From Caulobacteraceae bacterium (GTDB taxonomy: Bacteria; Pseudomonadota; Alphaproteobacteria; Caulobacterales; Caulobacteraceae), in assembly GCA_027487945.1 (NCBI GenBank), contig JAIYCQ010000039.1, forward strand, positions 1 through 39,442: a stretch of DNA of 39,442 bases. Direction: 5' to 3'. Position numbers and translations under genes: made by a program. This document shows positions 32,908 through 39,442 of the stretch, piece by piece. Below the pieces are notes generated by a model. That model was not told the DNA's origin, did no database searches, and was given only the letters and a program-made list of their open reading frames with translations. Numbering within the stretch: the first letter of the stretch is position 1; the number at the start of each line of letters is the position of its first letter.

Positions 32908-34634
32908 CGGCGCCGCCGCAGTTCGGTCACAGGGCGATCCAGCATATCCAGGGCCTGCAGCGCCGCACTGTGGCCGAGCGCAATGGTCGGGTCGTAGGCC
33001 TTCCAGTCACGCAGGTCGACGCCCTCGACATTGGGCAGGATCAGCAGGTCGGTGGCCTGGCGCGAGGCGGTGATCTCGCGACCCGTCGAAACGGTAGCGG
33101 TACGCATCAGCAGAGCCACGATCGGCGGCCCCTTCCGCCAGTCGCCGGAGAGGATCCAGCGCCAGACGGAAGAGGGGCGGGCGACATCGTCGGCGTTGAT
33201 GCTGCGGCCCCGGGTGACGTCCACCCCGACCACCGGCCCCAGATGCATCGATCGCATCACGTCGGTCGGGAAGTTCTTCATGATCGCGCCATCGACCAGA
33301 ACGTCATCGCCGTCGATAGCCGGCGGCATGACGCCGGGCAGGGCGATGGTCGCCCGCAGCGCCGTGCGCAGCACGCCCATCCGGTGCAGGTGGTAAGCGC
33401 CCGTCGTCAGGTTCGATGACACGCAGAAGAAGGGCAGCCAGAGGTCGGCGATATCGACCTCCTCGAAATGGTCCCGCAGGCGGTGGCGAACCTTCTCGCC
33501 CAGGGTCATGGCGATCAGCGGAAAGGCGATGTCGTCCAGCGGGCTGGAGTCGACGAAGGCGGCGCGGATTCGGGCGTCCATCTCCGCCTCGTCCCAGCCC
33601 ATGGCGACGCCGGCGGCGATCACCGCGCCCATCGAGGCGCCGCCAACGAAATCGATAGGGACGTTCTTCTCCCGCAGGGCCTTGATCGCGCCAATGTGGG
33701 CGTAGGCCCGCGCCCCGCCGCCGGACAGCACCAGCCCGACCGAGCGTCCGGTCAGCACACGGGCCAGTCGCTCGAGGTCGGACTGCTGGCCGTCCTTGAT
33801 GTGGAAGAGCCGCGCCGCCCCGGTGGCGGTCAGCCAGGCCGCCGAGCCGGTCGGCCGACGGCAGTCGGCCTTCTGCACCAGGATGAGGTCGACGAGCTGC
33901 TGTTCCTGCAGCGGTTCGGAGGCGTGGCTCTCGAACACCGCCGGGGGGGGGCGGTCGCCGCGCCCGATGCGGAACAGCCGGTCCACCTGCCGTCCGACCA
34001 GCGGCTTCCACGCCGTCTCACCGAACTCGGCGGCGTAGAGCACGTAGTCGTAGTCGGCCTCGGTGTTGGAGAACCACTCGGTCGGCGCGTGGGTGGCCTC
34101 GGCTCCAACGACAGTCACCGAATAGCCCAGCCGCGCGATGCACAGCGCAATCTTCTCGACCAGCGGGCGGATCTTGCGGCCGCCGTCGGCGGGAATGAAG
34201 CCGAACACCGTGGGGTCGCCGTGACTGGCCGCGGCGCCGGTCGCCTGGCGCATGCGCAGGATCATCAGCCTGGCCAGCTCGGTCATGACGGCGGGATCGG
34301 CCTCGGCCGCGGCGAAGAAGTCCTCGCGCGACAGGGCCAGGATCTCGGAGTCGCGCAGGGCCACGACCTGGCCCGAGTGCGGCGCCCCGGCGATCAGCGC
34401 CATTTCCCCAGCCGGCTCGCCTGGCCGGATGATCCCGAGAAACTGCCGCTCCTGGCCCTCCTCCTTGCGGAAGGCGCCGAGGCGGCCGGCCTTGAGCAGG
34501 TACAGCTCGTTCGACGGTTCACCCGCCGAGTACAGGTGTGATCCGCCGGGGAGGGAGAACCAGCGCGCCGCCCCGGTCAGCCGCTCCAGCGCGAACAGCC
34601 TCTCCAGCGCGGTATCTTCATCACGGTCGATCAT
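32904..34634 (-). CDS. Patatin-like phospholipase (NTE family) with cyclic-nucleotide-binding-like domain
   Basis: 576 aa. N-terminal cNMP-binding-type beta barrel (about 22-125: SLPGGSHLYSAGEPSNELYLLKAG, IRPGEPAGEMALIAG), a middle region of about 150 residues without clear name, and a patatin lipase domain (about 298-500): oxyanion GGGARAYAHIG (305-315), nucleophile S334 in GASMG, and the catalytic aspartate in VLVDGAIMKNFP. It resembles neuropathy-target-esterase-type lysophospholipases. The phosphate-binding arginine normal in true cAMP sites (RTA) is replaced by HSG (about 86-88), so nucleotide binding is doubtful. The ATG at 34634 is the first in frame. Function inferred: membrane lipid hydrolysis, perhaps regulated by the N-terminal domain. 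Confidence 0.88.
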   Translation of the reverse strand: MIDRDEDTALERLFALERLTGAARWFSLPGGSHLYSAGEPSNELYLLKAGRLGAFRKEEGQERQFLGIIRPGEPAGEMALIAGAPHSGQVVALRDSEILALSREDFFAAAEADPAVMTELARLMILRMRQATGAAASHGDPTVFGFIPADGGRKIRPLVEKIALCIARLGYSVTVVGAEATHAPTEWFSNTEADYDYVLYAAEFGETAWKPLVGRQVDRLFRIGRGDRPPPAVFESHASEPLQEQQLVDLILVQKADCRRPTGSAAWLTATGAARLFHIKDGQQSDLERLARVLTGRSVGLVLSGGGARAYAHIGAIKALREKNVPIDFVGGASMGAVIAAGVAMGWDEAEMDARIRAAFVDSSPLDDIAFPLIAMTLGEKVRHRLRDHFEEVDIADLWLPFFCVSSNLTTGAYHLHRMGVLRTALRATIALPGVMPPAIDGDDVLVDGAIMKNFPTDVMRSMHLGPVVGVDVTRGRSINADDVARPSSVWRWILSGDWRKGPPIVALLMRTATVSTGREITASRQATDLLILPNVEGVDLRDWKAYDPTIALGHSAALQALDMLDRPVTELRRRR

Positions 34635-34746
34635 GAGGCCCCACTCCGGGAGGCTAGCGCGGGTGGTGAGTCGTTTCTAACGGCCTCTGCCTCGCCCGAA
34701 GCGGGGAGGATTGGCGACGCCCTGCGGAACACGCTATGCCTCGGCC

Positions 34747-36357
34747 ATGCCGAAGCTGAGCACGACCGTCGACACCAACTCGGAGGCCTTCCGCAAGAAT
34801 CTTGCGGTCAACACGGCCCTCGCCGAAGAGCTTCACCAGCAGGTCGCCCGCGCCGCCCTGGGCGGCGATGAGCGGTCGCGTGAGCGCCACACCGCCCGGG
34901 GCAAGCTGCTCCCGCGGGAGCGGGTCGAGCGGCTGCTGGACTCCGGCTCGCCCTTCTTGGAGATTGGCCAGCTGGCCGCCCATGAGGTCTACGGCAAGGA
35001 CGATATCCCCGGCGCCGGCATCATCACCGGCATCGGCCGGGTGTCGGGCCGCGAGGTGATGATCGTGGCCAACGACGCCACCGTGAAGGGCGGCACCTAC
35101 TATCCGATAACGGTCAAGAAGCACCTGCGGGCGCAGGAGATCGCGCTCCAGAACCGGCTGCCCTGCATCTATCTCGTCGACAGCGGCGGCGCGAACCTGC
35201 CGCACCAGGCCGAGGTCTTCCCCGACCGCGACCATTTCGGCCGCATCTTCTACAACCAGGCCCGGATGAGCGCCGAGGGCATCGCCCAGATCGCCTGCGT
35301 GATGGGCTCCTGCACCGCCGGCGGCGCCTATGTGCCGGCCATGTCCGACGAGACCGTGATCGTCCGCGGCGCCGGGGAGGAGAGCCAGGGCACCATCTTC
35401 CTGGCCGGTCCGCCGCTGGTGAAGGCCGCCACGGGCGAGGTCATCTCGGCGACGGACCTCGGCGGCGCCGATGTTCACGGGCGGCGAAGCGGCGTCGTCG
35501 ACCATGTCGCCGCCAACGACGAGCACGCGCTGGAGATCGTCCGCTCGATCATCGGCAACCTGAACACGGTCAAGACGCTCGACATCGATGTCCGGGAGCC
35601 CAGGCCCCCGGTGTTCGACCCGAAGGACATCTACGGCATCGTCCCGGCCGACGTCCGCGCCCCCTACGACGTGCGCGAGGTCATCGCCCGCCTCGTCGAC
35701 GGCAGCGAGTTCGACGAGTTCAAGCCGCTGTACGGCACGACCCTGGTCACCGGCTTCGCCCGCATCTGGGGCTATCCCGTCGCCATCCTGGCCAACAACG
35801 GCGTGCTGTTCAGCGAGGCGGCGCTGAAGGCCGCGCACTTCATAGAACTTGCGTGCAAGCGTCGGATTCCGCTGGTGTTCCTGCAGAACATCTCGGGCTT
35901 CATGGTCGGCGGCAAGTACGAGGCCGGGGGCATCGCCAAGGACGGAGCCAAGATGGTCACCGCCGTCGCATCCGCCAATGTCCCCAAGTTCACCGTCCTG
36001 ATCGGCGGCAGCTTCGGGGCCGGCAACTACGGCATGTGCGGCCGCGCCTATTCGCCCCGCTTCCTGTTCACCTGGCCCAACAGCCGCATCAGCGTCATGG
36101 GCGGCGAGCAGGCCGCCAGCGTCCTGGCCACTGTCCACCGCGACGTCGACAAGTGGACGCCGGAAGAGGCCGAGGCCTTCAAGGCCCCCGTGCGGCAGAA
36201 GTACGAGGACGAGGGCAACCCCTACTACGCCACGGCCCGGATGTGGGACGACGGGGTGATTGATCCAGCGCAGACCCGCGACGTCCTGGGTCTGGCAATC
36301 TCGGCAAGTTTGAATGCTCCCGTGCCGGAGACGACCTTCGGCGTGTTCCGGATGTGA
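34747..36357 (+). CDS. liuB: Methylcrotonyl-CoA carboxylase carboxyltransferase (beta) subunit
   Basis: 536 aa. Transfers the carboxyl group from carboxybiotin to 3-methylcrotonyl-CoA in leucine catabolism. The crotonase-like carboxyltransferase halves are clear: [55 protein letters not shown], and in the second half [32 protein letters not shown] and [15 protein letters not shown]. The [12 protein letters not shown] and FMVG forms point to MCC beta rather than propionyl- or acetyl-CoA carboxylase; the liuA, liuC and liuD neighbours confirm it. Start at ATG 34747 (MPKLSTTVD) rather than the frame start at 34711. Its stop is within reach of the next start (GTGA, or ATG 2 bp later). Confidence 0.94.
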   Translation: MPKLSTTVDTNSEAFRKNLAVNTALAEELHQQVARAALGGDERSRERHTARGKLLPRERVERLLDSGSPFLEIGQLAAHEVYGKDDIPGAGIITGIGRVSGREVMIVANDATVKGGTYYPITVKKHLRAQEIALQNRLPCIYLVDSGGANLPHQAEVFPDRDHFGRIFYNQARMSAEGIAQIACVMGSCTAGGAYVPAMSDETVIVRGAGEESQGTIFLAGPPLVKAATGEVISATDLGGADVHGRRSGVVDHVAANDEHALEIVRSIIGNLNTVKTLDIDVREPRPPVFDPKDIYGIVPADVRAPYDVREVIARLVDGSEFDEFKPLYGTTLVTGFARIWGYPVAILANNGVLFSEAALKAAHFIELACKRRIPLVFLQNISGFMVGGKYEAGGIAKDGAKMVTAVASANVPKFTVLIGGSFGAGNYGMCGRAYSPRFLFTWPNSRISVMGGEQAASVLATVHRDVDKWTPEEAEAFKAPVRQKYEDEGNPYYATARMWDDGVIDPAQTRDVLGLAISASLNAPVPETTFGVFRM

Positions 36358-36359
36358 CC

Positions 36360-36836
36360 ATGATCGCCACTTCGTTCCTTCTCGCGCTCGCCGCCGGCCC
36401 GATGGTCCAGGTTCCCGTCGAAGACCCCAGGCTTCCGGTCGGGGAGCTCGTCCTGGTCGGGGACACCGCGAGCGGCTCTCTGTACTTCGCCCCGGGCAGC
36501 TTCGAGCGCTCGGACCTGCCCGGCTTGGTGCGCGGGACCGTGATCGTGGTCACTCCGGCCGAGCCGACGAGGCCGCTTCAGGTGGCCCGGCTATGGATCG
36601 ATTGCCGAAAGCAGGTCTTCCAGGTGTCGGCTGGCAGGGCCTACAACGCCGAGGGCGTTGAGATCGGCCGCACCGCCTATGCGCCGGACGCTCCCATTCC
36701 CGCTGGCTCGCCGATCGCGACGCTGGCCCATGCCCAATGCGCGGCCGATCCGGCCGTGGCTTCGCAGGCTTTCACCCTGTTGAAGGACTGGCGTACTGCG
36801 CTGGCCCGCCCCACCACGCCGAGGACCACCCCATGA
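36360..36836 (+). CDS. Secreted protein of unknown function coupled into the liu operon
   Basis: 158 aa with an N-terminal signal-like segment (MIATSFLLALAAGPMVQV). The rest is predicted beta-rich, with WIDCRKQVFQV and an AYNAEGVEIGRTAYAPDAPIP stretch, and two cysteines (in WIDC and HAQCAAD). I recognise no family. The ATG at 36360 is chosen; a GTG at 36354 would overlap the liuB stop by 4 bp (GTGA). Its own stop overlaps the liuC ATG by 4 bp (36833-36836), so it is locked between liuB and liuC on one transcript. A periplasmic protein in a cytosolic catabolic operon is unusual; its role there is not evident. Confidence 0.75.
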   Translation: MIATSFLLALAAGPMVQVPVEDPRLPVGELVLVGDTASGSLYFAPGSFERSDLPGLVRGTVIVVTPAEPTRPLQVARLWIDCRKQVFQVSAGRAYNAEGVEIGRTAYAPDAPIPAGSPIATLAHAQCAADPAVASQAFTLLKDWRTALARPTTPRTTP

Positions 36837-37672
36837 CCAATCCCATCGCCGATCCCCTCGTCGAGGTGACCGACACCGATGCGCTCAGCGCGCTGGTCGA
36901 ACTCGACGCCAGCCCGTCCGGCGTCGCGGTCATCACCATCAACCGCCCGGAGCGCAAGAACGCCTTCAACGCCGAGGTGATCGCCGCCCTGAGCCAGCAC
37001 TTCGAGACGCTGAAGGATGCCGACGGCGTGCGCATCGTCTTCCTGCGCGGGGCCGGTGGCGCGTTCAGCGCCGGGGCGGACCTGGAGTGGATGCGCTCTG
37101 CGGCCGACTGGACGGTGGCGGAGAACCGCGCAGACGCCCTGCTGCTGGCCGAGATGCTGCTGGCCCTGCGTGAGCTGCCGCAGTTCACCGTCGCCCTGGT
37201 CGAGGGCCCGGCCTTCGGCGGCGGGGCGGGCCTGGTCGCCGCCTGCGACTACGCCGTGGCCGCCCCGGACGCGAAGTTCGCCTTCTCCGAGGTCAAGCTG
37301 GGCCTGGTCGCCGCGACCATCAGCCCGCATGTGGTCAGCGCCATTGGCCCGCGCCGCGCCAAGAGCCTGTTCGCCACCGGCCGCATCTTCGACGCCGCCT
37401 TCGCCGAGAAGATCGGTCTGGTCGACGAGGTGGTCGCCGCCGCCGCCGACCTGGACGACGCCATGGAGCGGCTGTCGACCGAGATCATGGCCTGCGCGCC
37501 CGGCGCCGTGGCCGCCTCGAAGGGGCTGGTCGACGACATCGCCGGCCTGCCGGTCGACGATGAGCTGCTGGAGGAGACCGCCCGGCAGATCGCCGACCGG
37601 CGCGCCAGCGAGGAAGGGCAGGAGGGCGTCCGCGCCTTCCTCGACAAGCGCAAGCCCGGCTGGGCGCTGTAG
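36833..37672 (+). CDS. liuC: 3-methylglutaconyl-CoA hydratase-type enoyl-CoA hydratase
   Basis: 279 aa, crotonase fold. Visible: VAVITINRPERKNAFNAEVI, the oxyanion segments GAGGAFSAGADLEWM and EGPAFGGGAGLVAACDYAVA, then FAFSEVKLGLVAATISPHVVSAIGPRRAK. It is expected to hydrate 3-methylglutaconyl-CoA to HMG-CoA; the family motifs alone do not settle this, but the place between liuB and liuD does. The ATG (36833) overlaps the stop of the preceding gene. The first 25 or so residues (TNPIADPLVEVTDTDALSA) form an N-terminal extension before the fold. liuD follows after a 10-bp gap. Confidence 0.9.
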   Translation: MTNPIADPLVEVTDTDALSALVELDASPSGVAVITINRPERKNAFNAEVIAALSQHFETLKDADGVRIVFLRGAGGAFSAGADLEWMRSAADWTVAENRADALLLAEMLLALRELPQFTVALVEGPAFGGGAGLVAACDYAVAAPDAKFAFSEVKLGLVAATISPHVVSAIGPRRAKSLFATGRIFDAAFAEKIGLVDEVVAAAADLDDAMERLSTEIMACAPGAVAASKGLVDDIAGLPVDDELLEETARQIADRRASEEGQEGVRAFLDKRKPGWAL

Positions 37673-37682
37673 GCTCCGCCAC

Positions 37683-39442
37683 ATGATCGAAAGCCTGCTC
37701 ATCGCCAACCGGGGCGAGATCGCCCGCCGGATCATCCGCACCGCCCGCAAACTCGGGGTGCGGACCGTGGCCGTCTACTCCGAGGCCGACGCCGGCGCGC
37801 CGCACGTGGCCGAGGCCGACGAGGCGGTCCTGATCGGCCCGGCCCCGGCGCGGGAGAGCTACCTTGTGGCGGAGAAGATCCTCGCGGCCGCCAAGGCCAC
37901 GGGCGCGCAGGCCATCCACCCCGGCTACGGCTTTCTGAGCGAGAACGCCGCCTTCGCCCAGGCGGTGAAGGACGCCGGCCTGGTCTGGGTCGGCCCGCCG
38001 CCGGCCGCGATCAACGCCATGGGCCTGAAGGACGCCGCCAAGAGCCTGATGATCGCCGCCGGCGTGCCCTGCACCCCAGGCTATCTCGGCGAGGACCAGT
38101 CGGAGGACCGGCTGGCGATCGAGGCCAAGGCCATCGGCTTCCCCGTGCTGATCAAGGCCGTGGCCGGCGGCGGCGGCAAGGGCATGCGCAAGGTCGAGGC
38201 GGAGGGCGACTTCCTCGCCGCGCTGGCCAGCTGTCGGCGTGAGGCCGCCGCCAGCTTCGGCGACGACAGGGTGCTGCTCGAGAAATACGTCACCCGCCCG
38301 CGCCACATCGAGGTGCAGGTGTTCGGCGACAGCCACGGCAACGTCGTCCACCTCTATGAGCGTGACTGCTCGCTGCAGCGCCGCCACCAGAAGGTCATCG
38401 AGGAGGCCCCGGCCCCCGGCATGGACGAGGCGACCCGCGAGGCCGTCACCGCCGCCGCCGTCAAGGCCGCCCGCGCCGTGAACTACGAAGGCGCCGGCAC
38501 GGTCGAGTTCATCGCCGACGCCAGCGAGGGCCTGCGCGCCGACCGCATCTGGTTCATGGAAATGAACACCCGCCTGCAGGTCGAGCACCCGGTCACCGAG
38601 ATGGTCACCGGCCAGGACCTGGTCGAATGGCAGCTGCGCGTCGCCTCCGGCGAACCGCTGCCGCTGACCCAGGACGAGATCACCCTGGACGGCTGGGCCA
38701 TGGAGGCCCGGCTCTACGCCGAGAACCCGGCGACGGGGTTCCTGCCGAGCACGGGGCCGCTGACGCATTTCCGGCTGCCGGAGGACGCGGTCCGCGTCGA
38801 CAGCGCGGTCGAGGAGGGCGGCGAGGTCTCGCCCTTCTACGACCCGATGATCGCCAAGCTGATCGCCCATTCCTACAACCGGGCCGCTGCCGCACGACAG
38901 CTGGCGGACGCCTGCCGTTCGGTGGAGGTCTGGCCGGTGAAGACCAACGCAGCGTTCCTGGCGCGCTGCGCGGATCATCCTGATTTCGTCCGCGGCGACA
39001 TCGATACGGGATTCATCGGGGTCAGGATCGAAGACCTTGTCAGGGACGTCGCGCCGAGTCCGATCCTGCTCTCCGAGGCGGCCTTCTGCGCCATCGACCT
39101 TGATCCGCCCGGCAATGAACGGACGTCCGCCTGGTCTTCGCTAGCGGGCGCGGCCGGCTTCCGGCTGAACGCGGCGCGTCAGACCCGGATTCCGCTCTGG
39201 CGTGGTGAGGAACCGTTCGAGGCCGAGCGATCAAGGCTCCCGGTCTATCGGAGGACGACCTTCACCGAGGGGCAGCGCGTCATCGCCTTCGAGGACGGGG
39301 CGACCTTTGAGTTCACGACCCGCAAACCGGTTGCGATGGGCGAGGGCGGCGAAGCCTCTGACGGCGCCGTCATCTCCCCCATGCCGGGCAAGATCGTCTC
39401 CGTTTCGATCAAGGCCGGCGACACGGTGACCAGGGGCCAGAC
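37683..39442 (+). CDS. liuD: Methylcrotonyl-CoA carboxylase biotin-containing (alpha) subunit, 3' end cut by the window
   Basis: At least 586 codons; the window ends inside the gene. Biotin carboxylase half (about 1-445): IESLLIANRGEIARRIIRTARKLG, IHPGYGFLSENAAF, the ATP-grasp glycine loop KAVAGGGGKGMRKV, and EMNTRLQVEHPVTEMVTG. A variable linker follows (about 446-560), then the start of the biotinyl domain: ISPMPGKIVSVSIKAGDTV, cut before the expected MKM biotin site. With liuB it carboxylates 3-methylcrotonyl-CoA. ATG at 37683, 10 bp after the liuC stop; the ribosome-binding site is weak. A propionyl-CoA carboxylase alpha subunit would look similar; the neighbours favour MCC. Confidence 0.92.
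   Translation, partial: MIESLLIANRGEIARRIIRTARKLGVRTVAVYSEADAGAPHVAEADEAVLIGPAPARESYLVAEKILAAAKATGAQAIHPGYGFLSENAAFAQAVKDAGLVWVGPPPAAINAMGLKDAAKSLMIAAGVPCTPGYLGEDQSEDRLAIEAKAIGFPVLIKAVAGGGGKGMRKVEAEGDFLAALASCRREAAASFGDDRVLLEKYVTRPRHIEVQVFGDSHGNVVHLYERDCSLQRRHQKVIEEAPAPGMDEATREAVTAAAVKAARAVNYEGAGTVEFIADASEGLRADRIWFMEMNTRLQVEHPVTEMVTGQDLVEWQLRVASGEPLPLTQDEITLDGWAMEARLYAENPATGFLPSTGPLTHFRLPEDAVRVDSAVEEGGEVSPFYDPMIAKLIAHSYNRAAAARQLADACRSVEVWPVKTNAAFLARCADHPDFVRGDIDTGFIGVRIEDLVRDVAPSPILLSEAAFCAIDLDPPGNERTSAWSSLAGAAGFRLNAARQTRIPLWRGEEPFEAERSRLPVYRRTTFTEGQRVIAFEDGATFEFTTRKPVAMGEGGEASDGAVISPMPGKIVSVSIKAGDTVTRGQ

Noticed and set aside
1..39442. CRISPR arrays, insertion sequences, toxin-antitoxin pairs or defence systems
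   Set aside because: I looked for regularly spaced repeats, transposase motifs and small paired genes and saw none.

Overview
This is a contiguous stretch of high-GC, chromosomal-type DNA from an alphaproteobacterium, most likely a member of the Caulobacteraceae (Caulobacter, Phenylobacterium or a relative). The best marker is an SpmX homologue at 28540-30015: a lysozyme-like domain, an acidic proline-rich middle and two C-terminal membrane segments, a layout known from stalked-cell polarity proteins of this family. The rest fits: frequent ATGA/GTGA stop-start overlaps, a small non-GyrB type ParE, a DgcB-like diguanylate cyclase and a leucine-degradation (liu) cluster. I see no phage, transposon, integrase or CRISPR.

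Layout. 1-3041 (+): end of a SUF iron-sulfur operon (sufD, sufS, sufT/DUF59, A-type carrier). 3067-5226: a TetR regulator, a PlsC-type acyltransferase and a small membrane protein (-), divergent from a TfoX_N protein (+), with two near-identical palindromic operators between them. 5279-8528 (-): enoyl-CoA hydratase, MFS-like transporter, GGDEF protein. 8724-10655 (+): coniferyl-type aldehyde dehydrogenase and a small secreted protein, ending at a strong terminator shared with a convergent DEAD-box helicase (10746-12488, -). 12622-13704 (-): acyltransferase-3. 13844-14668 (+): two tandem paralogous small secreted proteins. 14781-26577 (-): a long same-strand run, pyrB-pyrC'-plsY-dprA-topA-parE-otsB-otsA, interrupted by a 561-bp palindrome-rich gap between dprA and topA. 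26718-26804 (+): tRNA-Leu(GAG). 26965-28410 (+): mgtE. 28540-30015 (+): spmX behind a sigma-54-type promoter. 30144-31301 (+): isovaleryl-CoA dehydrogenase (liuA). 31401-34634: two minigenes, a DUF3617 protein (-), a Tam-type methyltransferase (+) and a patatin-like protein (-). 34747-end (+): liuB, a secreted protein of unknown function, liuC, and liuD cut by the window edge.

How the genes work together. The suf genes build and deliver Fe-S clusters. pyrB and the catalytically dead pyrC' probably form one aspartate transcarbamoylase complex. topA and parE set DNA topology; otsA/otsB make trehalose in two steps. liuA, liuB/liuD and liuC carry out successive steps from isovaleryl-CoA to HMG-CoA. 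Most of the window is housekeeping. The parts that deserve a second look are the minigene pair at 31401-31513 with an 11-nt perfect Shine-Dalgarno match, the structured dprA-topA gap, the twin TetR operators, the sigma-54 site in front of spmX, the tandem secreted paralogues and the unknown gene coupled into the liu operon. I did not find convincing evidence for a wholly new multi-gene system.
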